Numbered from the stretch's first letter, positions 28,007 to 37,679 are shown. The stretch: DNA of 64,000 bases from Pectobacterium colocasium (GCF_020181655.1 NZ_CP084032.1:3720001-3784000); one strand, 5' to 3'. Numbers and translations: made by a program. The notes: generated by a model not told the origin, from the sequence alone.

Positions 28007-28747
28007 GTGAAGACATTAATTACTCCCGCACCATCAGTACCGACAAAGTCTGCGTCCTTTAGCGAAGGCGTCTTTGACAGTCTTCCCATTATTATCGGCT
28101 ACATGCCCGTGGCATTCGCGTTTGGCATGAACGCGGTCAAGTTAGGATTTACGCCGCTGGAAGGTATTTTCCTCTCCTGCATCATTTACGCGGGTGCCAG
28201 CCAGTTTGTCATCACCGCCCTGCTTAGCGCCGGCATGTCCATCTGGGTGGCGGCCTTGACCGTTATGGCGATGGATGTTCGCCATGTGCTATATGGGCCG
28301 GCGCTACGGCATCGCATTGCACAGCGGCTGCCGACCCGCAAAACCGCGCTCTGGGCGTTCGGCCTGACGGACGAAGTCTTTGCCGCCGCCGCTACCCGGC
28401 TGGCAAAAGACAACCGACGCTGGTCAGAAAACTGGATGATGGGCGTGTCACTGCTCGCCTGGCTCTCATGGGTGCTCGGTACGGTGATCGGCGCCGTGTT
28501 CGGCAACGGCCCACTGGACGACTACCCTGCCGTCGAAGCCGCGCTGTCTTTCATGCTGCCCGCGCTTTTCCTCAGCTTTTTACTCGCCTCTTTCAAGCGC
28601 AAACAGAGCCTGGTCGTAGCCTGCGCGCTAGGCGGCGCGCTGCTGGGATTGCTGCTTTCCTCCATTCCCGCCGCAATACTGCTCGGCATTCTCAGCGGCT
28701 GTCTGGCTTCGCTGGTTAACCCCGCCACGCCACAGGTGAACACATGA
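28007..28747 (+). CDS. ygaZ: AzlC-family branched-chain amino acid exporter, large subunit
   Basis: The protein matches E. coli YgaZ, which with YgaH exports L-valine and possibly methionine. It has 246 residues with several hydrophobic helices and conserved IYAGASQFVITALL, VMAMDVRHVLYGP and FGLTDEVFAAA. The start is a GTG at 28007, as no good ATG exists near the expected N terminus. It overlaps ygaH by four bases. Confidence 0.93.
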   Translation: MKTLITPAPSVPTKSASFSEGVFDSLPIIIGYMPVAFAFGMNAVKLGFTPLEGIFLSCIIYAGASQFVITALLSAGMSIWVAALTVMAMDVRHVLYGPALRHRIAQRLPTRKTALWAFGLTDEVFAAAATRLAKDNRRWSENWMMGVSLLAWLSWVLGTVIGAVFGNGPLDDYPAVEAALSFMLPALFLSFLLASFKRKQSLVVACALGGALLGLLLSSIPAAILLGILSGCLASLVNPATPQVNT

Positions 28748-29073
28748 GTACGGAAGTCATTCTTATCGGGCTGATTGTCGGGCTGGTGAACTACCTCTTC
28801 CGCTATCTGCCCCTGCGGCTGAGCGCCTCACGCGCCTCCGGCTCGTTGCAGCGCGGTAAAAAAGCGCTGTTGCTTGATAGCATCGGCATTGCTTCTATTT
28901 GTGCGCTGCTGATTGTTTCCAGCGTGCCGGATATTCTCGCGCATCACGAAAAGCTGCTGCCAACGCTGGTCGGCTTTATGACGCTGACAGCCTGTTTTTA
29001 TAAAACCCGCAGCATCGTCTTATCAACGTTACTGGGCGCGCTGTGCTATGGAATTGCGTTTAAGCTGCTTTGA
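28744..29073 (+). CDS. ygaH: AzlD-family branched-chain amino acid exporter, small subunit
   Basis: This 109-residue membrane protein has four hydrophobic segments. It starts MSTEVILIGLIVGLVNYLFRY and matches E. coli YgaH. The ATGA overlap with ygaZ implies translational coupling and a two-subunit exporter in the inner membrane. Confidence 0.93.
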   Translation: MSTEVILIGLIVGLVNYLFRYLPLRLSASRASGSLQRGKKALLLDSIGIASICALLIVSSVPDILAHHEKLLPTLVGFMTLTACFYKTRSIVLSTLLGALCYGIAFKLL

Positions 29074-29113
29074 ATTCGCAGCCTGAATTATCAAATAAGA
29101 TTTTGATTTAAAT

Positions 29114-29162
29114 AAAGTAAACGGCGAGTTATTCCTTATTTACGCTATTCTTCGTTTACTTT
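29114..29162. repeat. Inverted repeat between ygaH and mprA
   Basis: AAAGTAAACG (29114-29123) and CGTTTACTTT (29153-29162) are perfect inverted copies 29 bases apart, in AT-rich DNA. This could be a weak ygaH terminator or a regulator site for mprA. Confidence 0.45.
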
Positions 29163-29212
29163 CTGTCACAGAAATAAGCACAATTTCCCACCTGAATGCC
29201 GTTTACCCATTT

Positions 29213-29228
29213 AGTAACATTAGTTACT
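29213..29228. promoter_or_regulatory. Candidate MprA autoregulatory operator
   Basis: AGTAAC-ATTA-GTTACT is a 16-base palindrome ending 34 bases before the mprA start. MarR-family proteins bind such short palindromes over their own promoters, and E. coli MprA represses mprA-emrAB. The assignment rests on position and symmetry. Confidence 0.5.
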
Positions 29229-29262
29229 ATGCACTCCGTGATTAATGAGGTTTATATAAAAA

Positions 29263-29778
29263 ATGGACAGTTCATTCACTCCTATAGAACAAATGCTCGA
29301 CCTGCGTGCTTCACGTAAACCAGGATTCCCACGTCAAGAAGTCTTACTATTGCGCCTTTTCATGCATGTCCAAGGCAAAATTCTGGAACACAGAAACAGA
29401 ATGCTGAAAGATCAGGGCATCAATGAAACCCTCTTCATGGCATTGCTGACGCTGGAATCTCAAGAGTCTTATAGCATTCAGCCTTCCGAACTCAGCGCAG
29501 CGCTGGGGTCATCACGTACCAATGCGACGCGTATTGCTGACGATCTGGAGAAAAGAGGCTGGATTGAGCGGCGCGAAAGTAGCAATGACAGACGCTGCCT
29601 GCACCTGCATCTGACAGAAGAAGGCAAAGCCTTTCTCGGTAAATTACTGCCACCACAGCACCACAGCATGCATGTGCTGTGCTCGGCGCTTGAGTCCAGT
29701 GAACAAGCTCAGCTTGAAGCCCTGATGAGAAAACTTCTGGCTCGGCTGGATGAAATGGACGACCTCGATAACCTATAA
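29263..29778 (+). CDS. mprA: MarR-family repressor of the EmrAB efflux pump
   Basis: The 171-residue winged-helix protein matches E. coli MprA (EmrR). The DNA-binding helices are in [20 protein letters not shown] and the wing in [19 protein letters not shown]. In E. coli it represses its own operon and is released by uncouplers and phenolics. It precedes emrAB but, unlike in E. coli, is separated from emrA by 324 bases. Confidence 0.96.
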   Translation: MDSSFTPIEQMLDLRASRKPGFPRQEVLLLRLFMHVQGKILEHRNRMLKDQGINETLFMALLTLESQESYSIQPSELSAALGSSRTNATRIADDLEKRGWIERRESSNDRRCLHLHLTEEGKAFLGKLLPPQHHSMHVLCSALESSEQAQLEALMRKLLARLDEMDDLDNL

Positions 29779-29792
29779 CGTCGCTATTCCAT

Positions 29793-29865
29793 AGTGCCGA
29801 CAGTCAATAACATCAACGGTTAATAACAACAGAAAACAACAAAGCATCATAGTCGGCACTTTTTT
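29793..29865 (+). terminator. Inverted repeat with T-run between mprA and emrA
   Basis: AGTGCCGAC (29793-29801) pairs with GTCGGCACT (29852-29860) over a 50-base loop, followed by TTTTT. It could terminate or attenuate transcription between mprA and emrA. The rest of the 324-base gap (to 30102) shows no recognisable gene; short frames in it look accidental. Confidence 0.5.
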
Positions 29866-30102
29866 CACCCGGAATGACCCGATGCATGCGTATCGGGCAG
29901 GTGGGTTTTGCTGCGAAAAACAGGCATGACCTTTCCGCCGTCGCGACGTGCGGTTTAGCAAAACGGCAATCTCAGGCTCCGGGCGAGGCGATCTGCAAAC
30001 GCCACCGAGCGGCACAACAAGATGAATTCATTGCGACTACCGCCAGGCTGCCCAGTCTGGTGCGACAGGCGATACAAAGAGAATAAAAAGAGAGAGAACA
30101 GC

Positions 30103-31278
30103 ATGAGTGAAAGTGTGGAAAATCAGGTGCCCAAAACGCCACCAAGAAACAAAAAACAACAGCGTAAGCGAGTGCTATCGCTGATGACGTTTATTTTCGT
30201 CGTGCTGGGCTGCGCTTGGCTGGTTTACTGGTTCCTGGTACTCAGACACCACCAAAGCACTGACGATGCCTACGTCGCAGGTAATCAGATTCAGATCATG
30301 GCGCAGGTCAGCGGCAGCGTCACCCATGTTAACGTCGACAATACCGATTTTGTTAAGCAGGGACAGGTACTGGTGGAGCTGGATCCTACCGATGCTCAAC
30401 AGGCGTTTGAACGCGCGAAAACCGAACTGGCCAACAGCGTGCGCCAGACGCACCAATTGATTATTAACAGTAAGCAGTATCAGGCTAACATTGAACTGCG
30501 CCAAACCGAGTTGAACAAGGCACAAAGCGATTTGAGCCGCCGGGAAGCGCTGGGCAGCGCCAATGCCATCGGGCGTGAAGAAGTGCAGCATGCTCGTGAT
30601 GCCGTCGCGACCGCCAAAGCCGCGCTGGAAGTCGCCAGACAGCAATATCAGGCGAATCAAGCGATGATTCTGGATACGCCGCTTGAGAAGCAGCCAGCGA
30701 TACAGCAAGCCTCGGTAGCAATGCGCGATGCCTGGCTGGCGCTACAGCGCACCAAAATCGTCAGCCCGATTGACGGTTATGTCTCACGTCGCAGCGTACA
30801 AATTGGTGCGCGTATCTCTCCGACGTCAGCGCTAATGGCCGTGGTGCCTGCCAATCACCTGTGGGTCGATGCGAACTTCAAAGAGACACAGTTGGCCAAT
30901 ATGCGTATCGGCCAGCCAGCTACCGTGGTCGCAGATATCTACGGTGATGACGTGGTGTACCAGGGGAAAGTCGTCGGCCTCGATATGGGAACCGGTAGCG
31001 CGTTCTCTCTGTTGCCCGCTCAAAATGCGACCGGCAACTGGATTAAGGTCGTTCAGCGCCTGCCCGTCCGTATTGAACTCGATCCCAAGCAGGTCGCCGA
31101 ACATCCGTTGCGTATCGGCCTGTCTGCGCTGGTTAATGTCGATACCGCCAATACAGAAGGCAGCGCGTTAGCAGAAACCTCACGCACCACGCCAGCCTAC
31201 CAAAGCGATGCGCTGACGCTGGATCTCACCCCTGTTAACCAGGACATCAGCGCCATTATTCAGGCGAACGCCGGTTAA
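30103..31278 (+). CDS. emrA: EmrA periplasmic adaptor of the multidrug pump
   Basis: This membrane-fusion protein links EmrB to an outer-membrane channel. It has a cytoplasmic N-terminal stretch and one membrane anchor (about residues 25-50). The lipoyl halves include DNTDFVKQGQVLVELDPTD, followed by an alpha-helical hairpin and the beta-barrel TKIVSPIDGYVSRR. The start at 30103 (MSESVENQ) is preferred because GAGAG precedes it; the frame is open 27 codons further upstream. The protein has 391 residues. Confidence 0.95.
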   Translation: MSESVENQVPKTPPRNKKQQRKRVLSLMTFIFVVLGCAWLVYWFLVLRHHQSTDDAYVAGNQIQIMAQVSGSVTHVNVDNTDFVKQGQVLVELDPTDAQQAFERAKTELANSVRQTHQLIINSKQYQANIELRQTELNKAQSDLSRREALGSANAIGREEVQHARDAVATAKAALEVARQQYQANQAMILDTPLEKQPAIQQASVAMRDAWLALQRTKIVSPIDGYVSRRSVQIGARISPTSALMAVVPANHLWVDANFKETQLANMRIGQPATVVADIYGDDVVYQGKVVGLDMGTGSAFSLLPAQNATGNWIKVVQRLPVRIELDPKQVAEHPLRIGLSALVNVDTANTEGSALAETSRTTPAYQSDALTLDLTPVNQDISAIIQANAG

Positions 31279-31295
31279 TCGGGCAGGAGAGAAAC

Positions 31296-32831
31296 GTGCA
31301 GAGAGAACCGCTTAAAGGTGCCAGTCTGGCCTGGATGACCGTTGCTCTGTCGCTGGCAACGTTCATGCAGGTGCTGGACTCCACCATCGCCAACGTCGCT
31401 ATTCCGACCATCGCCGGTAATCTGGGTGCGTCCAACTCGCAGGGAACGTGGGTCATCACCTCGTTCGGTGTCGCTAACGCCATCTCCATCCCTATCACTG
31501 GCTGGCTGGCCAAACGGTTTGGCGAAGTCCGCCTGTTTCTGTGGTCAACGGCGCTCTTCGCCCTGACATCCTGGCTGTGTGGTGTATCCAGCAGCCTGGA
31601 AATGCTGATTTTCGCCCGCGTGTTGCAGGGGATTGTCGCCGGACCGCTGATCCCGCTGTCACAGAGTCTGTTGCTCAGCAACTACCCTCCGGCGAAACGC
31701 AGCATCGCCCTGGCGCTGTGGTCAATGACCGTGGTCGTCGCGCCGATCTGTGGCCCGATTCTGGGCGGCTGGATTAGCGACAACTATCACTGGGGTTGGA
31801 TATTCTTCATCAACGTTCCGTTGGGCATCGCCGTGGTGTTTATTGCTATGCAAACGCTGCGCGGGCGAGAAACCAAAACCGAGATCAAGCCCATCGATAC
31901 TATCGGGTTGGCGCTGTTGATCGTCGGTATCGGTAGCTTGCAGATGATGCTCGATCGGGGAAAAGAGCTGGATTGGTTTAACTCGACGGAAATCATCACC
32001 CTGACCGTTGTGGCGGTGATTGCAATCGCATTCCTGATTGTCTGGGAACTAACGGACGACCATCCAGTGGTGGATTTGTCGCTGTTTAAGTCGCGCAACT
32101 TCACCATTGGCTGTCTGTGTATCAGTCTCGCCTACATGTTCTACTTCGGGGCGATCGTACTCTTGCCGCAGCTGTTGCAGGAGGTGTATGGCTATACCGC
32201 TACTTGGGCCGGGCTGGCGTCCGCACCGGTTGGGTTGATGCCAGTGGTGCTGTCGCCGATTATCGGTCGCTTCGCACCGCGTCTGGATATGCGCAAGCTG
32301 GTGACGTTCAGCTTTATTATGTACGCAGTCTGTTTCTATTGGCGTGCGTACACCTTCGAGCCGGGGATGGATTTCGGCGCCTCGGCCTGGCCGCAGTTCG
32401 TTCAGGGGTTTGCCGTGGCCTGCTTCTTCATGCCGCTGACGACCATCACGCTGTCTGGGCTTCCGCCGGAACGTTTGGCGGCGGCATCGAGCCTGTCGAA
32501 CTTTGCCCGAACGCTGGCAGGTTCGATCGGAACATCGATTACCACCACGCTCTGGACACAGCGCGAATCGCTGCACCATGCGCATCTTACGGAGTCGATC
32601 ACGCCGTATAACCCCATCGCGCAGGAAACGTATCAGCAGCTTCAGGCAATGGGAATGAGCCCGACACAGGCCTCAGCTTACATCGCACAACAGATTACCG
32701 CACAGGGACTGATTATCTCCGCCAACGAGATTTTCTGGGCCGCCGCGGGCGTATTCCTGGTGCTGCTGGTGCTGGTCTGGTTCGCTAAGCCCCCCTTTAC
32801 CTCCGGCGGTGGAGGCGGTGGCGCGCACTAG
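31296..32831 (+). CDS. emrB: EmrB multidrug efflux transporter (MFS, DHA2 family)
   Basis: The 511-residue, 14-helix proton antiporter has the family motif LDSTIANVAIPTI and GNLGASNSQGTWVITSF. With EmrA it exports hydrophobic compounds and uncouplers. It starts at a GTG (31296) with AGGAGAG upstream, 17 bases after emrA. The C terminus ends in a run of six glycines before Ala-His, as in close homologues. Confidence 0.95.
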   Translation: MQREPLKGASLAWMTVALSLATFMQVLDSTIANVAIPTIAGNLGASNSQGTWVITSFGVANAISIPITGWLAKRFGEVRLFLWSTALFALTSWLCGVSSSLEMLIFARVLQGIVAGPLIPLSQSLLLSNYPPAKRSIALALWSMTVVVAPICGPILGGWISDNYHWGWIFFINVPLGIAVVFIAMQTLRGRETKTEIKPIDTIGLALLIVGIGSLQMMLDRGKELDWFNSTEIITLTVVAVIAIAFLIVWELTDDHPVVDLSLFKSRNFTIGCLCISLAYMFYFGAIVLLPQLLQEVYGYTATWAGLASAPVGLMPVVLSPIIGRFAPRLDMRKLVTFSFIMYAVCFYWRAYTFEPGMDFGASAWPQFVQGFAVACFFMPLTTITLSGLPPERLAAASSLSNFARTLAGSIGTSITTTLWTQRESLHHAHLTESITPYNPIAQETYQQLQAMGMSPTQASAYIAQQITAQGLIISANEIFWAAAGVFLVLLVLVWFAKPPFTSGGGGGGAH

Positions 32832-32851
32832 TTCGTTCACAATCTATCTTT

Positions 32852-32880
32852 CCCCTTCCGTCAACAGCGGGCCGAAGGGG
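32852..32880 (+). terminator. Possible terminator of emrAB
   Basis: CCCCTTC (32852-32858) pairs with GAAGGGG (32874-32880) around a GC-rich loop. The following sequence is only moderately T-rich. Confidence 0.55.
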
Positions 32881-33034
32881 AACCTTCTCTTATTATTCCC
32901 CCTTCCCTGATTAATCAGATGCCCTTAATCCTGATAGCACAGTAGCGAATAAGGATTTACAGATTCGGGATAAACATATTTTCACATTCCGATTACAATG
33001 CGCCTCTTTTTATTCGGGGATGAGTGGTTCTGCT

Positions 33035-34219
33035 ATGTCACAGGTTTTACATTTCATTTTGGCAACGGCGGCAATTTTTTTGCTGGCGTTGCTCGTCAGC
33101 CATGACAGAAAACGCATCCGCCTGCGCTTTATTGTGCAGTTGCTGGTGATTGAAGTTTTGCTGGCCTATTTCCTTTTGCATTCCAGCATCGGGCTTAACG
33201 CGATTAGTTCCTTTGCGGGTTTATTTGAAAAGCTCTTATCTTTTGCCAATCAAGGAACCGACTTTGTGTTCGGCGGGATGAATGCACAGGGTCTGTCTTT
33301 TATCTTCCTCAATGTGCTCTGCCCTATCGTGTTTATTTCCGCGCTGATCGGCATTTTGCAGCACTGGCGAATTTTGCCTTTGATTATCAAAGGTATCGGC
33401 ACGCTGCTGTCCAAGGTCAACGGGATGGGGAAGCTGGAATCGTTTAACGCGGTGAGCACCCTGATGCTCGGACAGTCGGAGAACTTTATCGTCTATAAAG
33501 GCATCATCGCCGACATGTCCCCACGGCGGATGTACACAATGGCCGCGACGGCGATGTCGACCGTGTCGATGTCGATCATCAGCGCTTACATGACCATGCT
33601 GGACGCCAAATACGTGGTTGCGGCGCTGATTCTGAATATGTTCAGCACCTTTATCGTGCTGTCGATCATCAACCCTTACCAGCCTGACGATGAACCAGAA
33701 TTGAAGCTGGAAAAGCTGCATGAAAACCAAAGCTTCTTTGAAATGCTGGGGGAATACATCCTTGCTGGTTTTAAAGTGGCGATGATTATTATGGCAATGC
33801 TGATCGGCTTCGTGGCCTTGATTGCCGCCGTGAACGCGCTGTTCAGCACCGTTTTCGGTATTAGCTTCCAGGCAATTATGGGCTATGTCTTTTCACCGCT
33901 GGCGTGGCTGATCGGCATTCCGTCTTCCGATATCCTGAATGCGGGCAGCATCATGGCGACCAAGCTGGTGGCGAATGAATTCGTTGCCATGATCGAATTG
34001 AAGAAGATCGCGGCAGAGATGTCGCCACGCGGACTGGGCATTTTGTCCGTGTTCCTGATTTCCTTCGCCAACTTCGCGTCAATCGGCATTATCGCGGGCG
34101 CTATCAAAGGGCTGAATGAAGCACAGGGCAACGTGGTATCACGCTTCGGCCTGAAGCTGGTTTATGGTTCTACGCTGGTGAGCTTGCTGTCTGCGGCAGT
34201 TGCGGGACTGGTGCTTTAA
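33035..34219 (+). CDS. nupC: Concentrative nucleoside transporter (NupC family)
   Basis: This proton-driven nucleoside importer of the inner membrane is close to E. coli NupC over its whole length. Conserved motifs include [52 protein letters not shown] and [10 protein letters not shown]. The start at 33035 ([12 protein letters not shown]) matches the family; an ATG 15 bases upstream is also open. The protein has 394 residues. It could supply purine nucleosides, but a link to the hpx genes is only speculation. Confidence 0.92.
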   Translation: MSQVLHFILATAAIFLLALLVSHDRKRIRLRFIVQLLVIEVLLAYFLLHSSIGLNAISSFAGLFEKLLSFANQGTDFVFGGMNAQGLSFIFLNVLCPIVFISALIGILQHWRILPLIIKGIGTLLSKVNGMGKLESFNAVSTLMLGQSENFIVYKGIIADMSPRRMYTMAATAMSTVSMSIISAYMTMLDAKYVVAALILNMFSTFIVLSIINPYQPDDEPELKLEKLHENQSFFEMLGEYILAGFKVAMIIMAMLIGFVALIAAVNALFSTVFGISFQAIMGYVFSPLAWLIGIPSSDILNAGSIMATKLVANEFVAMIELKKIAAEMSPRGLGILSVFLISFANFASIGIIAGAIKGLNEAQGNVVSRFGLKLVYGSTLVSLLSAAVAGLVL

Positions 34220-34269
34220 TTTTTAATTACAAATCAAAAAATTAATAACCAGATAATGACGAAATCACA

Positions 34270-34341
34270 TATTAGGGGAAACGCGGGGATAAGGTTCCCG
34301 CAGGGATGCCTTACCCCGTGGTAGCCCCGAGTATCTCGATC
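34270..34341 (+). repeat. Dispersed hairpin repeat, family 2, copy A
   Basis: This 72-bp element lies 50 bases after the nupC stop and is about 82% identical to 59438-59510 (minus strand). The stem CGCGGGG-A-TAAGG pairs with CCTTA-CCCCGTG, the loop holds TCCC-GCA-GGGA, and an outer GGGG/CCCC extends it. Compared with the other copy, two pairs change on both sides. It sits in sense orientation just 3' of a gene in both cases. Confidence 0.8.
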
Positions 34342-34367
34342 TCATCGCCATGATTTTCAACAAAATC

Positions 34368-34391
34368 ATCAGCCCCTGAAAAGGGGCTGAT
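34368..34391 (-). terminator. Hairpin 3' of the DUF3574 lipoprotein gene
   Basis: ATCAGCCCCT pairs with AGGGGCTGAT over a 4-base loop, 8 bases past the lipoprotein stop. On the minus strand it is followed by GATTTTG, a weak T-tract. It may also stop transcripts coming from nupC. Confidence 0.55.
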
Positions 34392-34398
34392 AAAAAAA

Positions 34399-34842
34399 TC
34401 AGAACGCGACGCAGACGGGTGCATCGATCCGCATGACGGATTCCTGCGCGAAACGAGCTTTGTAGGTGGTGCGCAGCGCTTCAATATCACGCTCTTTATC
34501 GGAACCATGAATCAGCATCAGCGCTTTGCTGTTCTCCCGGGCAACAACCCCATCGTTCCCCAGCCATTGTCCTTTAGCATCGAACACCGTCAGCCCTTCT
34601 TTAAAGCGCGGTGTCACTTCGCCATCCAGAAACGCTTTCCACTCAGCATCGGAGATCACCGGGCCAGCGGGACGATTCAAACCAAAATACAGCGTAGTCT
34701 GTACCTGTTTGTCGCCAATCTTACACGCCTCAACGACTGGTGCAGCGGCAACCGCGGTGGATGCGCGCGGTAACGAACTGCAACCGCTTGCCAGTAATGC
34801 GCCCAACAACAACGATACCGCAATAACGTTCTGCTTCATCAA
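34399..34842 (-). CDS. DUF3574 lipoprotein
   Basis: The 147-residue protein has a lipoprotein signal with lipobox LASGC (Cys21) and Ser-Ser after it, so outer-membrane sorting is likely. The mature domain contains QTTLYFGLNRP, FLDGEVTPRFKEGLTVFD and ENSKALMLIHG, typical of the DUF3574 family. The family's function is unknown. Confidence 0.83.
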   Translation of the reverse strand: MMKQNVIAVSLLLGALLASGCSSLPRASTAVAAAPVVEACKIGDKQVQTTLYFGLNRPAGPVISDAEWKAFLDGEVTPRFKEGLTVFDAKGQWLGNDGVVARENSKALMLIHGSDKERDIEALRTTYKARFAQESVMRIDAPVCVAF

Positions 34843-34943
34843 TCATTCTCTCATCCGTGGTTATGCCTTCTCAGGGAGAGCATTCCCCCCTGAGAGCCGA
34901 TGCGCACGATCAGCCGACACGTACTATCAGTCGACACGTACTA

Positions 34944-36092
34944 TCAGGCCTGATTCTGTCGCCACCACTCGGACAGTAAAATGCCCGTTGCGACCGAAAT
35001 ATTCAGACTTTCAACCTTACCAGTACCGCCGATAGAGACTTTCACATCCCCTTGCTGCCAGGCGCTATCTGACAGGCCATCACCTTCCTGACCCAGCACA
35101 ATCACGGTTTTCGCCGGAAGCGTCGCTTGCGACAATGCCGTGCCTTTATGGCTGGATGTGGTCACGATGGTGTAGCCAGCGCGACGGAATTCCGCCAGCA
35201 CGGACAGGAAATCGTCAGCGTTAATCGCTTTAACGTGTTCCGCCCCGCCTTCTGCCGTACGCACGGCCGCGCCGGATTCCAGCAGCGCCGAATCCTGCAC
35301 CAGAATACCTTTCACGCCGAAATGTGCGCAACTGCGCATAATGCCGCCGAGGTTGTGCGGGTTACCCACATCTTCCAGTGCCAGTACACAGTCGTGCTCA
35401 CCCGCCGTTTTCAGATACTCACGCACATCCATGCCCTGACGCTTTTTAATCAGGAAGCAGACGCCGCCGTGGTGTTCAGTACCGGAGGCCTTAATCAGCT
35501 CTTCCTCTTCCACAACGTGGTACGCCTTGCGGTTTGCCGCCATCCAGCGCAGTGCATCGCGGAAACGCGGCGTCACTTCTTGCAGGAACCAGGCGCGAAC
35601 AATCACCTCAGAGCGGTTTTTAAACAGCGCCTGGCAGGCATTCTCGCCGTAAACACGAGTTTCTTCCTGACGCTGGCGACGCAGTTGCTCAGGATCGATC
35701 TGGCTTTTGCCCGTAATACCGCCGTGATCCGGCGTTTCGCTATCGCCCGGCGCACGAGACACGGTTTTCCACGGAGATTCATAACCGCCCGTTTCTTCAC
35801 CGCGTGGACGCCGAGGACGATCGCCGCTGCGTTCGTTACGATCTTTATTGCCCCACGGCGTTTTATTGCTCTCGCCGTCGCGGGACGGATTTTCCCGGGC
35901 ATAGCGCGGGTTAACGTCACGCGGATGCTTCGGCTTTTCACGCGGATCCCGTGAACCGCCGCCATCACGCCGATCGCCACGACGATCTTTGTCAGTTGGG
36001 CGCTTGTTTTTATTCTCTTTCTCGCCCTCATCATCACTGCGGACGTACATCACACGGACTTTGCCGCTTTTACTATTGAATGAATCGCTCAT
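34944..36092 (-). CDS. yfiF: SPOUT (SpoU/TrmH-family) RNA methyltransferase YfiF
   Basis: The C-terminal half carries the trefoil-knot methyltransferase motifs [30 protein letters not shown] and [14 protein letters not shown]. The N-terminal 130 residues are a charged, disordered stretch rich in Arg, Asp, Gly and Lys that probably contacts RNA. The start at 36092 ([11 protein letters not shown]) matches E. coli YfiF; a start four codons upstream is also open. The protein has 382 residues. The RNA target is not established. Confidence 0.9.
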   Translation of the reverse strand: MSDSFNSKSGKVRVMYVRSDDEGEKENKNKRPTDKDRRGDRRDGGGSRDPREKPKHPRDVNPRYARENPSRDGESNKTPWGNKDRNERSGDRPRRPRGEETGGYESPWKTVSRAPGDSETPDHGGITGKSQIDPEQLRRQRQEETRVYGENACQALFKNRSEVIVRAWFLQEVTPRFRDALRWMAANRKAYHVVEEEELIKASGTEHHGGVCFLIKKRQGMDVREYLKTAGEHDCVLALEDVGNPHNLGGIMRSCAHFGVKGILVQDSALLESGAAVRTAEGGAEHVKAINADDFLSVLAEFRRAGYTIVTTSSHKGTALSQATLPAKTVIVLGQEGDGLSDSAWQQGDVKVSIGGTGKVESLNISVATGILLSEWWRQNQA

Positions 36093-36341
36093 TGTTTTCT
36101 CCACCTACGCGCTGGGCGCGAAGATTACCTTATGTACACCCGCTTAGCCACACGCTTGTGGTAAAAGAGCGCTAACAGTCAGAAGCTATTGTAGCTATTG
36201 GGCAAACCACGTTGTTGCCATCATGTCTCCCCACCATAATTTATTCACTTTTAAGCAACATGCCGTTGACTTTCCAATGCCGCATTACGCGCATTTTATC
36301 AGCGACATCTTTATTTTAGCCCTTTTATCTGAGGCCCTGTT

Positions 36342-36761
36342 ATGAATACGGTATGTGGATCTTGCCAAACAACCAATCGCTTGCCAGAAGCGCGTGTTGA
36401 TGACCATGCAAAGTGTGGCCGTTGCGGAGAAACCTTATTCAGCGGCGACGTCATCAACGCCACAGAGGCAACGCTCGATAAACTATTGCAGGACGATCTT
36501 CCCGTTGTGGTCGATTTCTGGGCACCCTGGTGCGGCCCCTGCGTCAACTTCGCTCCCGTGTTCGAAAACGTCGCGCAGGAGCGTAGTGGAACAATCCGTT
36601 TTATTAAGGTTAACACCGAAGCCGAACCAGCGCTCAGCGCACGTTTCCGCATCCGCAGCATTCCAACCCTCATGATCTTCAAACAGGGTCAGATGATCGA
36701 CATCCTTAACGGCGCGCTGCCGAAGGCACAGTTTGAAGAGTGGCTGGATGAATCACTGTAG
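36342..36761 (+). CDS. trxC: Thioredoxin 2
   Basis: This cytoplasmic disulfide reductase has an extra N-terminal zinc site formed by Cys5, Cys8, Cys25 and Cys28 (CGSC, CGRC). The active site WCGPC is at residues 63-67, and the cis-proline segment RSIPTLMIF follows. It has 139 residues, as in E. coli, where the gene is under OxyR control; I could not pick out an OxyR site. The divergent neighbour is yfiF. Confidence 0.96.
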   Translation: MNTVCGSCQTTNRLPEARVDDHAKCGRCGETLFSGDVINATEATLDKLLQDDLPVVVDFWAPWCGPCVNFAPVFENVAQERSGTIRFIKVNTEAEPALSARFRIRSIPTLMIFKQGQMIDILNGALPKAQFEEWLDESL

Positions 36762-36830
36762 AAAACAGTGAGGCATCATTGCCTCTCCCCTTTTGGTCAA
36801 CCCGCCTGTCGATTAGAATGTCGCCTTTCT

Positions 36831-36866
36831 GAACCTGCTTCCCGATGATTACAACGAAGCAGGTTC
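36831..36866. promoter_or_regulatory. Perfect inverted repeat between trxC and tapT
   Basis: GAACCTGCTTC (36831-36841) and GAAGCAGGTTC (36856-36866) are exact inverted copies with 14 bases between. They end 30 bases before tapT. No T-run follows, so a regulatory hairpin or binding site is as likely as termination. Confidence 0.5.
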
Positions 36867-36896
36867 GTTGCAGAATCTCATGGCGTCACCTATTTC

Positions 36897-37646
36897 ATGA
36901 TCAACCATCCTTTAATGGCCAACCGTCCTACCCTGGACAATGCCGTACTTCGCCTGCGTCAGCAGCGTCTTGAGCAGTCAACCAAACCGTTCCGCGCCCG
37001 TGGCTGCCGCGTCGTACGCTGCCAGCAGTGTTTGTTGCCCGCAACCACCTGTCTGTGCCACACCTTTCAGACACAGCCATCCCGCAGCCGCTTCTGTCTG
37101 GTGATGTTTGATACCGAGCCGCTAAAGCCAAGCAATACCGGACGCCTCATCGCCGATATCCTGCCTGAGACACAGGCGTTTCTCTGGTCACGCACCGAGC
37201 CCGATCCCCAATTGCTTGTGGCTCTGCAAGACACGGATGTTCAGCCCTATCTGGTCTTCCTCGCCGATACCGCGGAAGAAGGGCGCCAGGTGTTTCACCA
37301 GCTTCCCGCCACGGAAAAGCCTGCGCTATTTGTCTTACTCGATGGTACGTGGCCGGAAGCGCGCAAGATGTTCCGCAAAAGCCCCTATCTGGACAATCTG
37401 CCAATCCTGTCGCTGAATGTAGAGGCCCTTTCCCGCTATCAGTTGCGTGAAGCCAGCAGCGCAGGACAACACTGCACCGCCGAGATTGCTATCGCCCTGC
37501 TTGCTCAGGCAGGCGATACCGTTGCAGCTGACGCGCTATCGCAACACTTTGACCGTTTCCGGCGACACTATCTGGCCGGGAAATCACACCACAGCGTGCG
37601 GGAAAATTTACCCATCGTCACAGCACAAGCGGCAGAAAGCGTTTAG
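36897..37646 (+). CDS. tapT: tRNA-uridine aminocarboxypropyltransferase (DTW domain)
   Basis: The protein matches E. coli YfiP/TapT, which forms acp3U at position 47 of several tRNAs using S-adenosylmethionine. The N-terminal cysteine cluster (CQQCLLPATTCLC), FDTEPLKPSNTGRLI and the DTW-type motif LDGTWPEARKMFRKSPYL are present. The protein has 249 residues from the ATG at 36897; an internal ATG seven codons later is also possible. A short gap separates it from the acetyltransferase gene. Confidence 0.93.
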   Translation: MINHPLMANRPTLDNAVLRLRQQRLEQSTKPFRARGCRVVRCQQCLLPATTCLCHTFQTQPSRSRFCLVMFDTEPLKPSNTGRLIADILPETQAFLWSRTEPDPQLLVALQDTDVQPYLVFLADTAEEGRQVFHQLPATEKPALFVLLDGTWPEARKMFRKSPYLDNLPILSLNVEALSRYQLREASSAGQHCTAEIAIALLAQAGDTVAADALSQHFDRFRRHYLAGKSHHSVRENLPIVTAQAAESV

Positions 37647-37679
37647 TATCAAAGGGGATTGCTGTGTAAGGAGTGACGC

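Noticed and set aside
35127..35954. Plus-strand frame of 275 codons opposite yfiF
   Set aside because: It is antisense to the methyltransferase gene and has no recognisable domain.
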